64,000 bases of DNA from Rhizobium sp. BT03 (GTDB taxonomy: Bacteria > Pseudomonadota > Alphaproteobacteria > Rhizobiales > Rhizobiaceae): the NCBI RefSeq assembly GCF_030053155.1, contig NZ_CP125640.1, forward strand, positions 4,066,001 through 4,130,000, written 5' to 3'. The first letter of the stretch is position 1. Each line of letters begins with the position of its first letter. A model generated the notes under the pieces. The model was not told where the DNA came from. It did not search any database and worked only from the letters and a program-made list of their open reading frames with translations. Shown in pieces: positions 42,095-51,312 of this stretch. The position numbers were made by a program, and so were the translations under genes.

Positions 42095-43123
42095 ATGCGT
42101 ACCTCCAAGATCGTGCATATCGTCAGCTGCCATGCGGAAGGTGAGGTGGGTGACGTCATTGTTGGCGGCGTCGCGCCGCCTTCCGGCGCAACGGTGTGGG
42201 AGCAGTCGCGGTGGATTGCCGAGGATAAGACGCTCAGAAATTTCGTATTGAACGAACCTCGCGGTGGCGTGTTCCGCCACGTCAACCTGCTCGTCCCGCC
42301 GAAGAACCCCAAGGCGCAGATGGGCTGGATCATCATGGAGCCGGCCGACACGCCTCCGATGTCGGGTTCAAACTCCATGTGCGTGTCAACCGTGCTGCTC
42401 GATACGGGCATCATTCCGATGCAGGAACCCATCACCCGCATGATCCTCGAGCCGCCGGGCGGCCTGATCGAGGTCGAAGCCGAGTGCCGCAACGGCAAGG
42501 CCGAACGCATCCGCGTCCGTAACGTCCCTTCCTTTGCCGACAGGCTCGATGCCAGGATTGAGGTTGAAGGTATCGGCACGGTCACGGTCGACACGGCCTA
42601 TGGCGGCGACAGCTTCGTCATCGTCGATGCGGCTTCCATAGGGCTCAGCCTCCGGCCGGATCACGCGCGCGATATCGCCCGCATGGGAGTCAAGATAACC
42701 GAAGCCGCCAACGATCAGCTCGGCTTCAAGCACCCGGGCAATGATTGGGGCCACATCTCCTTTTGCCAGATCACCGATCCGCTCGAAAAGAGGGATGGCG
42801 TGTTCTGGGGCAAGAATGCGGTCGCCATCCGTCCGGGCAAAATAGACCGTTCTCCCTGCGGCACGGGATGTTCGGCTCGCATGGCCGTGCTTCACGCCAA
42901 GGGTCAGATGAAGGCGGGCGAAAAGTTCATAGGCACCTCGCTGCTGGACACGGAGTTCCATTGCAGCATCGATGGCGAAGTCGACATCAACGGCAAGCCC
43001 GGCATCATCCCGATCATCTCGGGTCGCGCATGGGTCATCGGCACGAAGCAGCTCATGGTCGATCCGGCCGATCCGTTCCAGGCCGGCTATCGCCTCTCCG
43101 ACACCTGGCCCATGGACCTCTAA
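42095..43123 (+). CDS. Proline racemase-family enzyme, Ser/Cys type (3-hydroxyproline dehydratase/epimerase-like)
   Basis: This 342-residue protein has the two-lobed proline racemase fold. The second catalytic Cys is intact (C255 in [10 protein letters not shown]). At the first catalytic position, where racemases have MCGH, this protein has Ser90 in [10 protein letters not shown]. Ser/Cys members are known as trans-3-hydroxy-L-proline dehydratases or 3-hydroxyproline epimerases rather than proline racemases. It is expected to act in the cytoplasm on an imported hydroxyproline; that role is inferred. The ATG at 42095 follows GCGGGGA. It stands alone between a duplication scar and a small repeat element. 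Confidence 0.88.
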   Translation: MRTSKIVHIVSCHAEGEVGDVIVGGVAPPSGATVWEQSRWIAEDKTLRNFVLNEPRGGVFRHVNLLVPPKNPKAQMGWIIMEPADTPPMSGSNSMCVSTVLLDTGIIPMQEPITRMILEPPGGLIEVEAECRNGKAERIRVRNVPSFADRLDARIEVEGIGTVTVDTAYGGDSFVIVDAASIGLSLRPDHARDIARMGVKITEAANDQLGFKHPGNDWGHISFCQITDPLEKRDGVFWGKNAVAIRPGKIDRSPCGTGCSARMAVLHAKGQMKAGEKFIGTSLLDTEFHCSIDGEVDINGKPGIIPIISGRAWVIGTKQLMVDPADPFQAGYRLSDTWPMDL

Positions 43124-43139
43124 AGAGACGGGGATGCCG

Positions 43140-43496
43140 TTAGAGCCTTTCCTGGTCAGATTGAAGCATTCTGCCGGAGCAGGTTTTCGTCAGGGCAGAG
43201 GCGATTGGCGACGGGCATACCCCAGGTACGGCCGAGCCGATCGCCTCTGATCCTGGCGGAAAGATGCCCGGCCCTCCGGCCGCACCGCTTCGCCGCGGCG
43301 AAGCGATCAGTGCGGCCGGCGCTTTAGAGTCTTGCAGATTTGCCAGGCAAATCTGCGGGAGGGTTGGCTGAAACGGGCTGGCTGATCGACCGGCCGGCTT
43401 GGCCGTAGAGCTGGGCTACGACGCGCGCCGGCCGGTCGACCATCCGACTCCGTTTGAGCCAACAGAATGCTTCAATCTAACCAGGAAAGGCTCTAA
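43140..43496. mobile_element. 357-bp element with 34-bp terminal inverted repeats
   Basis: The ends 43140-43173 and 43463-43496 are inverse complements at 33 of 34 positions (outer bases TTAGAGCCTTTCCTGG). The inside has no coding frame but holds further palindromes, for example GCAGATTTGCC-AGGCAAATCTGC (43334-43356). It looks like a non-autonomous element of MITE type or a large structured repeat; no target duplication is obvious. Confidence 0.65.
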
Positions 43497-43500
43497 GTAA

Positions 43501-43533
43501 TGCAAAAGGCGCCGTTTTACGGCGCCTTTTGCA
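43501..43533. terminator. Bidirectional terminator (copy 2)
   Basis: TGCAAAAGGCGCCGT (43501-43515) pairs perfectly over 15 bases with ACGGCGCCTTTTGCA (43519-43533). It ends the minus-strand ABC operon 18 bases after the ATPase stop codon. Confidence 0.85.
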
Positions 43534-43550
43534 TGAGTGGTTCGTCAAAC

Positions 43551-44612
43551 TCAGTCGCGGATGACCAGCAAATCGGCCGCCATGAAACGCAGCGTCACGA
43601 TTTCGCCGGCCTGCGGCGGGGTGACGCCCGGGCTATTGAACATGTCGAAGGAGATGACGTTGCCGCCGACATTCATGCGGGTGCGGATGACCGACCCCAG
43701 GAAGTGGGCCGAGACGACCTGACCGGTGAGCGCGGTATCGCTTCTGACGCTGTCGGAGAGCGAGCCTGCTTCCGGGCGCAGCGCCAGCGAGATGGTCTCG
43801 CCGGCCTTGTGGGCTGCGACCGACTGCTTCAGCGTGATCTTCTGGTCGCCGATCTGGATGAGGTTGGTGTCCGGGTCGACGACCTTGGCCTCGATGAGGT
43901 TCAGCGTGCCGACGAAAGAGGCGACAAAACGCGTTGCGGGCGTATTGTAGATCTCGAAAGGTGAGCCGATCTGGTCGGCCTTGCCGGCATTCATCACGAC
44001 GATGCGGTCGGAGATCGACAGCGCCTCTTCCTGATCGTGGGTGACGAAAACCGTGGTGATGCCGAGCTGCTGCTGGATCGCGCGGATTTCCTCGCGCAGC
44101 GACACGCGAATCTTGGCGTCGAGTGCGGAGAGCGGCTCGTCGAGCAGCAGCACCTGCGGCTTGACGGCGAGCGCGCGGGCAAGCGCGACACGCTGCTGCT
44201 GGCCGCCCGACAATTGGTAGGGGAAGCGGTCGGCCAGGTGATCGAGCTTGATCAGGCCGAGCATTTCCTTGACGCGGGCATCGATCTCAGGCTTTGGGGC
44301 GCCGGCGACCTTGAGGCCGAAGGCGACGTTGTCGTGCACCGTCATGTTTGGAAACAGCGCATAAGCCTGGAAGACCATGCCGATGTTGCGCTGGTTCGGT
44401 TTCAGCGCGCTCTGGTCCTTGCCGTTGATGGTCAACGTGCCGCCGGTCGGGGTTTCGAAGCCGGCGATCATGCGCAGGACGGTCGTCTTGCCGCAGCCGG
44501 ACGGTCCGAGGAAGGAGACGAATTCACCCTTTTCGATGTTCATGTTGAAGTTTTTGACGACCTGGACCGGGCCGAAGGATTTCTGGATGTTGTTCAGTGT
44601 GAGAAAGGACAT
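43551..44612 (-). CDS. ABC transporter ATP-binding protein (PotA/FbpC-like)
   Basis: This 353-residue ATPase has Walker A GPSGCGKTT (36-44), Q-loop VFQAYALFPNMTVHDNV, signature LSGGQQQRVALARA, Walker B VLLLDEPLSALD, and switch His in FVTHDQEEALSISD. A C-terminal TOBE domain follows (about 240-353, SLALRPEAGSLSD). It energises the importer formed by the two permeases upstream. Start is ATG 44612. It is last in a minus-strand operon: binding protein, permease, permease, ATPase. Its 3' end is duplicated at 41404-41664. Confidence 0.92.
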   Translation of the reverse strand: MSFLTLNNIQKSFGPVQVVKNFNMNIEKGEFVSFLGPSGCGKTTVLRMIAGFETPTGGTLTINGKDQSALKPNQRNIGMVFQAYALFPNMTVHDNVAFGLKVAGAPKPEIDARVKEMLGLIKLDHLADRFPYQLSGGQQQRVALARALAVKPQVLLLDEPLSALDAKIRVSLREEIRAIQQQLGITTVFVTHDQEEALSISDRIVVMNAGKADQIGSPFEIYNTPATRFVASFVGTLNLIEAKVVDPDTNLIQIGDQKITLKQSVAAHKAGETISLALRPEAGSLSDSVRSDTALTGQVVSAHFLGSVIRTRMNVGGNVISFDMFNSPGVTPPQAGEIVTLRFMAADLLVIRD

Positions 44613-44623
44613 GAGCCGGTACC

Positions 44624-45412
44624 TTAAGCCTTTGCCGGGCGGGCTTTGCCGAAGCGGGAAACGAGATTGAGCAGGCCCATGCTGAGCCAGGTGATCGAGA
44701 AGGCGATGACGGCGAGTGCCGAAGGCTCGTAGGCCTTGTTGGCGCCGACAAGCTGCAGGTAAGGGCCGAAGGCCGGACGGTTGAGCAGGGCGGCGAAGGT
44801 GAATTCGCCCATGACGATCGCCAGCGTGATGAAGGCGCCCGACAGCACGCCGCTCATGACGTTGGGGAAAATGCACCTGAACATGATCGTCGTCCAGCGG
44901 GCGCCGAGGCTCTCGGCCGCTTCCGTCAGCGTGCGGACGTCGATGGCGCGCATTGCGGTATCGACGGCACGGTACATATAGGGCAGCGACAGGGTGATGT
45001 AGGAGAACACCAGCAGGATATTGGTGCCGGTCGTCGAGCCGGTCAGCGGCATATAGGACGACGAATTGTACATCCTGAGATAACCGAAGACGATGACGAT
45101 TGCCGGGATGACCAACGGCAGCAGCGTGATGAATTCGACGACCGGTCGCATCTGCGGCAGGCGCAGGCGCACCCAATAGGCTGTCGGCACCACGAGCAGC
45201 ATGCCGAAGACGATGGTCAGCAGCGCCATCAGCATGGAATAGCCGAAGGTCTCGTGGAACTGAACGTCGGAGAAGACCGACTCATAGGCATCGAGGCTGT
45301 ATTCGCCGCGGCGCATGCGCAGCGAAAATTCGATGGTTCCGATCAGGGGAATGACGAAATAGGATGCGCCGAGAATGATGGCGAGCCAGGCTCCGAGACG
45401 TTGAGCTTTCAT
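44624..45412 (-). CDS. ABC transporter permease (PotC-like)
   Basis: This 262-residue membrane protein begins MKAQRLGAWLAIILGASYFV and has about six hydrophobic segments. Its EAA-type loop is VRTLTEAAESLGARWTTIMFRCIFPNVMSG (about 155-184). The ATG at 45412 overlaps the stop of the preceding permease (ATGA at 45409-45412), so the two are translationally coupled; a start three codons earlier is open but less likely. It forms the second half of the channel. Confidence 0.91.
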   Translation of the reverse strand: MKAQRLGAWLAIILGASYFVIPLIGTIEFSLRMRRGEYSLDAYESVFSDVQFHETFGYSMLMALLTIVFGMLLVVPTAYWVRLRLPQMRPVVEFITLLPLVIPAIVIVFGYLRMYNSSSYMPLTGSTTGTNILLVFSYITLSLPYMYRAVDTAMRAIDVRTLTEAAESLGARWTTIMFRCIFPNVMSGVLSGAFITLAIVMGEFTFAALLNRPAFGPYLQLVGANKAYEPSALAVIAFSITWLSMGLLNLVSRFGKARPAKA

Positions 45413-46314
45413 TTCTGCCACCGTTCGGCGCGCATGCGCAGCATGAGGTAAAGGACGTTGGAGACGCCGGTAATGACGATCATGCCGAGCGCGATGGCGT
45501 AACCGAGATTGGCATTGTGCAGGACGTCGCCGCGGATCTGCGCGTAGAGCAGGATCGGCACGATGTTCAGCGAGCTGCCGGTCAGCGCGAAAGCAGTGGC
45601 GATGGCGCCGAAGGCGTTGGCGAAGAGCAGCAGTGTCGTGCCGAGCAGGCTCGGCCAGAGGATCGGCAAGGCAACCATCGTCCAGTACTGGCGATTGGTG
45701 GCGCCGAGAATCTCAGAGGCTTCGCGCCATTCCTTCTTCATGCCGTCCAACGCCGGTGTCAGGATCAGCACCATCAGCGGGATCTGGAAATACATGTAGG
45801 TGATGGTGAGGCCGAAGAAGGACAGAAGGTTGAAGCCGGTGCCGTAAAGATTGAAGCCGAACCATTCCCGCAGGAAGACCGTCACGAGGCCGGTGCGGCC
45901 GAGCGTTGCCAGGAAGGCGAAGGCGAGCGGCACGCCGGCGAAATTCGAGGCGACGCCGGAAAAGGTCAGCAGCGTCGAGCGCACCGAGGCAGGCAGACCG
46001 CCGAGCACGACGGCCCAGGCGAGGAAAAAGCCGATCAGCGCACCACCGAGAGCGGACGCCACCGAGACCTTGATACTGATCCAGTAGGCGCTCATGATCG
46101 ATGGGGTAAAGAGATCGCCGATATTCTTTAGCGTGAAATTGCCCTCGGGCGTCAAGAACGCGCCTACCACAAGATAGAGCGTGGGGATGATCAGGAATAG
46201 CAGCGAGAAAGTAATGAAGGGGGCAATACCCAGCCAGTCGATCACGCGGTCTTTGTTGATCAAGGGGGCGCTGCTCACCATCGGCGTTGAAACGGTACTC
46301 ATGGAAAAGCTCAT
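45409..46314 (-). CDS. ABC transporter permease (PotB-like)
   Basis: This 301-residue membrane protein begins MSFSMSTVSTPMVSSAPLIN, then its first membrane segment (WLGIAPFITFSLLFLIIPTLYLVV). The EAA loop is KKEWREASEILGATNRQYWTMVALPILWPS (about 205-234). It is the first permease of the operon and follows the binding protein gene by about 60 bases. The first ATG at 46314 is used; a second at codon 5 is possible. Confidence 0.91.
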   Translation of the reverse strand: MSFSMSTVSTPMVSSAPLINKDRVIDWLGIAPFITFSLLFLIIPTLYLVVGAFLTPEGNFTLKNIGDLFTPSIMSAYWISIKVSVASALGGALIGFFLAWAVVLGGLPASVRSTLLTFSGVASNFAGVPLAFAFLATLGRTGLVTVFLREWFGFNLYGTGFNLLSFFGLTITYMYFQIPLMVLILTPALDGMKKEWREASEILGATNRQYWTMVALPILWPSLLGTTLLLFANAFGAIATAFALTGSSLNIVPILLYAQIRGDVLHNANLGYAIALGMIVITGVSNVLYLMLRMRAERWQK

Positions 46315-46374
46315 CCTGGGGCGTCGGAGTGAGAAAACCTCCCCGCCTTATGGGCGGGGAGGCTGGATCGGATA

Positions 46375-47478
46375 TTACTGAACGTTGGCGCCGACGACGG
46401 AATCCCAGTTCTTAGTGATGGTTTCCTTACCGGCGGCCTGCTCTTCGAGCGTCGGGAAGACAGCCTTTTCATAGGCTGCTGCCGGCGGCAACTTGTCGAG
46501 CAGTTCCTTCGGGATCTTATTGTTCTTGGCAAGATCGTTGAAGCGGATTGGGTGGCAATAACCCTTCAGCCAGCCGAGCTGACCTTCGTCGGAATAGAGA
46601 TATTCCATCCAGAGCTTGGCAGCGTTCGGGTGCGGCGCGAAGGCGGAAATCGCCTGCACGTAAACACCGGCGACGACGCCCGTCTTCGGAACGACGACTT
46701 CGAACGGAGGATTGCCCTTCAGGCTTTCACCCCAGGAAAGCGCATTGTAATCCCAGGCGACGATGATCGGTGTGGAGCCCTGCGCGAAGGGAGCGGCCTT
46801 GCCGACGACCGGCACGAAATTGCCGGCCTTGTTGAGTTCGGCAAAGAACTTCAGGCCTTCTTCGCCTGCCTTGGCAGCGTCACCGCCGGCTGCGGAAAGA
46901 CCAGCGGCATAAACGCCCTGGACAGCCTGGTTGGCGCTGCGCGGATCGCCTGCAAGCGCGACGCTGTTTGCGTAGTCGCTCTTCTTCAGGTCGGCCCAGT
47001 CGGTCGGCGATTCCTTGACGAGATCCTTGTTCACGAGGAGCGCGAGAACGCCGTAATAGTCGCCATACCAATAGCCTTCGGCATCCTTGGCGGAATCCGG
47101 GATCGAATCCCAAGTGGAAACCTTGTAAGGCTGGATCAGGCCGTCTTTCTTGGCGGACGGGCCGAAGGAGAGGCCGACGTCGATGACGTCAGGAGCCTGG
47201 GGGCCGGTGTTACCCTTGTTGGCCTTGATCGCTTCGATCTCGTCGCCCGAGCTCGCATCCGGGTTCAGTTCGTTGACTTCGATACCGTATTTGGCCTTGA
47301 AGCCGGCAATGACATCGCCGTAGCCGCACCAGCTGTGCGGAAGAGCGATCGTCGTCAGGTTGCCTTCCTTCTTGGCGGCGGCGATAAGTTCTGCGCTGGG
47401 CTCGGCAGCAGCAATCGCGGTCGAAGCCACGATCATCGCAGTAGAAAGCGACAGAAGTCGAGAAATGTTAGAGATCAC
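46375..47478 (-). CDS. ABC transporter substrate-binding protein (PotD/Fbp-like)
   Basis: This 367-residue protein has a signal peptide (about 1-25, ending IAAAEPS). The mature part is a type 2 binding protein: ELIAAAKKEGNLTTIALPHSWCGYGDVIAGFKAKYG, PDVIDVGLSFG, WYGDYYGVLALLVNKDLVKE, and IIVAWDYNALSWGESL. A Cys in HSWCGYG and another in KGYCHPIR may form a disulfide. Its ribosome binding site is GAAGGAGAA before the ATG at 47478. The substrate is not evident. It is first in the operon and downstream of the RpiR regulator gene on the same strand. Confidence 0.91.
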   Translation of the reverse strand: MISNISRLLSLSTAMIVASTAIAAAEPSAELIAAAKKEGNLTTIALPHSWCGYGDVIAGFKAKYGIEVNELNPDASSGDEIEAIKANKGNTGPQAPDVIDVGLSFGPSAKKDGLIQPYKVSTWDSIPDSAKDAEGYWYGDYYGVLALLVNKDLVKESPTDWADLKKSDYANSVALAGDPRSANQAVQGVYAAGLSAAGGDAAKAGEEGLKFFAELNKAGNFVPVVGKAAPFAQGSTPIIVAWDYNALSWGESLKGNPPFEVVVPKTGVVAGVYVQAISAFAPHPNAAKLWMEYLYSDEGQLGWLKGYCHPIRFNDLAKNNKIPKELLDKLPPAAAYEKAVFPTLEEQAAGKETITKNWDSVVGANVQ

Positions 47479-47668
47479 TGTTGTTCTCCTTCGGGTTTTC
47501 AGTGTCTGGCGATGCTGTTAATCAGCTTACATGAAGCTTGTGTGACGGCTGGATGACGGTAGTTTTGCATGAATAGCAGGCGCTTGCGTCAAATGGTTCA
47601 TTTGCGACAGCGCAGTCTGTTTCCGCAATTTTCCGCCATTGTTTTTCCTCTCTTTTAGTCTTCTCCTC

Positions 47669-48541
47669 CTAGCCCGGTTTGCGGAAAAGCTTGGTCTGTT
47701 CGAACAGGCCCTCAAGCGTCTTCATGCGCTCTTTCGTTTCGTCCCAGGTGGAATTCTGAACGGCCTCGATGAGCGCTTCGACGATGAAGAGGGTGACGAC
47801 GGAAGAATCCCAAGCTGATGGCGCTTCGATCCTGACGCGGAAGGCATGCCTGGCGAGCTTGGCGGCGGGCGAGCTCCACTGGTCGGTGAAGACGACGATT
47901 TCGGCGCCGCGCTTGCGGGCGGCGGTGGCAAGGCTCACCATCTCCTGCTCGTAGCGGCGGATGTCGAAGATGATCAGGATGTCGCCGGCATTCATGTTGA
48001 GGGCATATTGCGGCCAGCTGCTGGAGTTCGACGACAGCAGTGTCGTCGCCGGCCGAATCACCTGCATGTGGGTGAAGAAATACTCGGCAAGCGCGCCGGT
48101 GATGCGCCCGCCGACGAAATAGAGGCCGCGCTTGCGGTCCGACAGCAGCAAGGCGACGCTGTCGAAGGTCGCGGTGTCGAGATCGGTCAATGTCTGGCGC
48201 AGATTGCCCATGATGGCATCGGCGAAACGGTTGAGGATGTGGGTCCCTGGGGCGTTCTGGGCCCAGCGGTCGTGCTTGGCGATCGGGTTGGAGATCGTCG
48301 CCTCGACCTCGAGATGCAGATGCGCCTGAAAATCCGGATAGCCCTTGAAGCCGAGCTTCTGCACCATGCGCACGACGGTCGGCGTCGAAACGCCGGCATT
48401 CTCGGCGATCGTGGTGATGCTGCCGAGGCCGGATACCGGATAATTGTCAAGAAGGCTTTCGGCCAGTTGCTTCTCGGCGCGCGTCAGCGCCCCGAAATGC
48501 GAGTGTATGACGTCCGAAACCGTCTTAGACGCAACTGTCAC
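47669..48541 (-). CDS. RpiR/MurR-family regulator
   Basis: This 290-residue protein has an N-terminal RpiR helix-turn-helix (HFGALTRAEKQLAESLLDNYP..ITTIAENAGVSTPTVVRMVQKLGFKGYPDFQAHL, about 14-72) and a C-terminal SIS domain for a phosphosugar or similar ligand (YFVGGRITGALAEYFFTHMQVIRP, then GDILIIFDIRRYEQEMVSLATAARKRGAEIVVFTDQ). I chose the GTG at 48541 because GGGGAG stands nine bases before it and the family starts here; the frame is open to 48616. It lies between the ABC operon and the divergent amidohydrolase/permease set, so it may control both. Confidence 0.9.
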   Translation of the reverse strand: MTVASKTVSDVIHSHFGALTRAEKQLAESLLDNYPVSGLGSITTIAENAGVSTPTVVRMVQKLGFKGYPDFQAHLHLEVEATISNPIAKHDRWAQNAPGTHILNRFADAIMGNLRQTLTDLDTATFDSVALLLSDRKRGLYFVGGRITGALAEYFFTHMQVIRPATTLLSSNSSSWPQYALNMNAGDILIIFDIRRYEQEMVSLATAARKRGAEIVVFTDQWSSPAAKLARHAFRVRIEAPSAWDSSVVTLFIVEALIEAVQNSTWDETKERMKTLEGLFEQTKLFRKPG

Positions 48542-48625
48542 CTTACTATGCTCCCCGGGATGGTCTAGCGCCACTTTCCCACTCAAAGTTAACAACGCTG
48601 TCATAATCCATGTCAACCACTGTCA

Positions 48626-48641
48626 TGAAAAGAAATTTTCA
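48626..48641. promoter_or_regulatory. TGAAAA-N4-TTTTCA inverted repeat, candidate RpiR operator
   Basis: The site lies in the divergent gap between the RpiR gene and the N-formylglutamate amidohydrolase-like gene. RpiR regulators often bind TGAAA/TTTCA-type palindromes; binding here is inferred. Confidence 0.45.
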
Positions 48642-48709
48642 GCCGATGCTTGACAGTGGCCGAAACCTGAAGAATTCTTTTCTTGGAAAGATTTTATTAA
48701 GGGATAGGA

Positions 48710-49489
48710 GTGGCGCCATTGGTGCTGGCCGGGCCGAAAATCCTCAGCGAAGCGGACGGCGACTGCGTCGGGATCGAGCGCGTCGGCGGCCGGAGCCCGG
48801 TGCTGATCGTGTGCGAGCACGCTTCGAATGTGCTTCCCGCTCATTTCGGTGATCTTGGCCTGCCCAGCGAAGCGCTCTCGAGCCACATTGCCTGGGACCC
48901 GGGGGCTCTTTCGGTCGCCCGCGGCATATCTGAAGGGCTCGATGCGACGCTCGTCTACCAGCGCTTCTCCCGGCTGATCTACGACTGCAACCGGCCGCCG
49001 AGTTCACCGGGCGCCATGCCTGAGAAAAGCGAGATTTATGCCATTCCCGGCAACACGGATTTGACCGCCAAAGAGCGCCTGGCGCGCACCGACGCGCTCT
49101 ACGTGCCTTTCCACGACGCCATTCGCGGGCTGATCCGTGACCGCCGGGCGAGGGGGCAGGACAGCATCATCGTGACGATCCACAGTTTCACGCCGGTCTA
49201 TCACGGCCGCGAACGCGCCGTCGAACTCGGCATATTGCACGATGAAGACAGCCGGCTCGCCGACCGCATGCTGGAGGCTGCGGCCGAGGCGCCGCTTTAC
49301 AGGACGGAACGCAACCAGCCTTACGGGCCCGAGGACGGCGTGACCCACACGCTGATCCTGCATGGGCTTTCCAACGGCTTGCGCAATGTAATGATCGAGG
49401 TCCGCAACGACCTCATCACAGACGATGTCGGCCAAGGGGTCATGGCCGACTATCTAAAAGGGTTGCTCCAGCAAAGCCTGGACGCCTGA
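48710..49489 (+). CDS. N-formylglutamate amidohydrolase-family protein
   Basis: This 259-residue protein belongs to the FGase family of zinc amidohydrolases. Family stretches are PVLIVCEHASNVLPAHFGDLGL (with Glu-His metal ligands, about 30-51), SHIAWDPGALSVAR, YQRFSRLIYDCNRPP, and VTIHSFTPVYHG (His ligand). It would cleave an N-acyl- or gamma-glutamyl-type amide; the known reaction is formylglutamate to glutamate and formate. Start is a GTG at 48710 after AAGGGATAG. It opens a plus-strand set with an APC permease and a glutamine-synthetase-like ligase. Confidence 0.88.
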   Translation: MAPLVLAGPKILSEADGDCVGIERVGGRSPVLIVCEHASNVLPAHFGDLGLPSEALSSHIAWDPGALSVARGISEGLDATLVYQRFSRLIYDCNRPPSSPGAMPEKSEIYAIPGNTDLTAKERLARTDALYVPFHDAIRGLIRDRRARGQDSIIVTIHSFTPVYHGRERAVELGILHDEDSRLADRMLEAAAEAPLYRTERNQPYGPEDGVTHTLILHGLSNGLRNVMIEVRNDLITDDVGQGVMADYLKGLLQQSLDA

Positions 49490-49609
49490 CAAAAAAGAAG
49501 ACCCGAGGGAGCAGTCTAACTGCGAGCGTCCGCACGGCGAAAATGCCGCGGGCAATTTGGCACTGAACCGGCCCGCAATCCCGCGGCCGATCGTGAACAG
49601 GGGGAAGTC

Positions 49610-51166
49610 ATGTCGGACTATACCGATCTGGACAAGAAGCAGGATGTGCACATCCTGCATTCCATGGGCTATGCCCAGGAACTCGAACGACGCATGAGCT
49701 CGTTCTCGAACTTCGCCGTCTCATTTTCCATCATCTGCATTCTCTCCGGTGGCATCAACTCGCTGGCGCAGGCAACCTCCGGTGCCGGCGGAGCGGCGAT
49801 CGGCATCGGCTGGCCGGTGGGATGCTTCATCTCGCTCGTCTTCGCCATCGCCATGGCGCAGATCAGCTCTGCCTATCCGACGGCGGGCGGGCTCTATCAC
49901 TGGGGCTCGATCCTCGGCAACCGCTTCACCGGCTGGCTGACCGCCTGGTTCAACCTGCTCGGCCTCGTCACCGTGCTCGGCGCCATCAATGTCGGCACCT
50001 ATTATTTCTTCATGGGTTCGTTCGGCACCACCTATCTCGGGCTGACGGACACGACGACGGTGCGCATCATCTTCCTCGTGATCATCACCGGCGCGCAGGC
50101 GCTCGTGAACCACATGGGCATCGGATTGACCGCGAAGCTTACCGACTTTTCGGGGTATCTGATCTTCGCAACGTCGATCGCACTGGCAGCCGTCTGCCTG
50201 ATTGCGGCACCCTCCTACGAGATTGGCCGCCTCTTCACCTTCGCCAACTATTCCGGCGAAGTCGGCGGCAACGTCTGGCCCTCCACCTCGGGCGCCTGGG
50301 TCTTCCTGCTCGGCCTGCTGCTGCCGATCTACACCATCACCGGTTATGACGCCTCGGCGCATACCTCGGAAGAGACGGTTAAGGCCGCAGAATCGGTTCC
50401 GCGCGGCATGGTTTCGTCGGTGCTGTGGTCGGCGCTGTTCGGCTATATCATGCTGTGCGCCTTCGTCCTCATGCTGCCGAACATGGACGATGCGGCAAAA
50501 CAGGGCTGGAACGTGTTCTTCTGGGCGATGGACAGCCAGGTCAACCCCATCGTCAAGGACATCCTCTATCTGGCGATCCTGGTCAGCCAGTGGCTGTGCG
50601 GCCTTGCAACCGTCACCTCGGTCTCCCGCATGATCTTCGCCTTCTCGCGTGACGGCGGCCTGCCGGCATCGAAGGCGCTGTCGAAGGTCAGTCCGCAGTA
50701 CCGCACGCCGGTCGCTGCGATCTGGACCGGCTCGATCCTGTCGGTGCTGTTCGTCTGGGGCTCTTCGCTCGTTACGATCGGCGACACCCCGGTTTATACG
50801 ATCGTCGTCTCGTGCACCGTCATCTTCCTGTTCTTCTCCTTCGCGATCCCGATCACGCTCGGTCTGTTCGCCTGGGGTACGTCGAAGTGGGACAAGATGG
50901 GGCCCTGGAATCTCGGCGAAGGCATGTTCAAGCTCTTTGCCGTGCTCAGCGTCATCGCGATGGTTCTGATCTTCGTTCTCGGCATCCAGCCGCCGAACGA
51001 GTGGGCGCTCTATATCACCGTCGGTTTCCTCGTGGTCACGGCGATCGTCTGGTTCGGCTTCGAAAGCCGCCGTTTCAAGGGTCCGCCGATCGGTGCTGAA
51101 GTGGCGAAGCGCCAAGCCGAAATCGCGGCGGCCGAAGCGGCTGTCGGCGAAAGCGGCGAACACTAA
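49610..51166 (+). CDS. APC-superfamily amino acid/amine permease
   Basis: This 518-residue membrane protein has about twelve transmembrane segments and the APC start LERRMSSFSNFAVSFSIICILSGG with the conserved GG-x-x motif. TAGGLYHWGSILGNRFTGWLTAWFN (about 82-106) and ITGYDASAHTSEETVKAAESVPRGMV (about 243-268, the APC loop) are diagnostic. The subgroup includes GABA, choline and amine permeases. The ATG at 49610 follows GGGGGAAG. It sits between the amidohydrolase and the glutamine-synthetase-like gene and probably imports the amine they process. Confidence 0.92.
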   Translation: MSDYTDLDKKQDVHILHSMGYAQELERRMSSFSNFAVSFSIICILSGGINSLAQATSGAGGAAIGIGWPVGCFISLVFAIAMAQISSAYPTAGGLYHWGSILGNRFTGWLTAWFNLLGLVTVLGAINVGTYYFFMGSFGTTYLGLTDTTTVRIIFLVIITGAQALVNHMGIGLTAKLTDFSGYLIFATSIALAAVCLIAAPSYEIGRLFTFANYSGEVGGNVWPSTSGAWVFLLGLLLPIYTITGYDASAHTSEETVKAAESVPRGMVSSVLWSALFGYIMLCAFVLMLPNMDDAAKQGWNVFFWAMDSQVNPIVKDILYLAILVSQWLCGLATVTSVSRMIFAFSRDGGLPASKALSKVSPQYRTPVAAIWTGSILSVLFVWGSSLVTIGDTPVYTIVVSCTVIFLFFSFAIPITLGLFAWGTSKWDKMGPWNLGEGMFKLFAVLSVIAMVLIFVLGIQPPNEWALYITVGFLVVTAIVWFGFESRRFKGPPIGAEVAKRQAEIAAAEAAVGESGEH

Positions 51167-51312
51167 CCATCGAGGCTTCCCTCTCCAATGGCGGGGCCGC
51201 ATCCTGCGGCCCCATCACCGGTTCAACGAAAAGGCATCAGGCCCGCATCCGGCCGAGCGCATGCGATTTCGTTGCCCCGATTTTCTCAATTCCAATGTCA
51301 GGCGGATCAATC

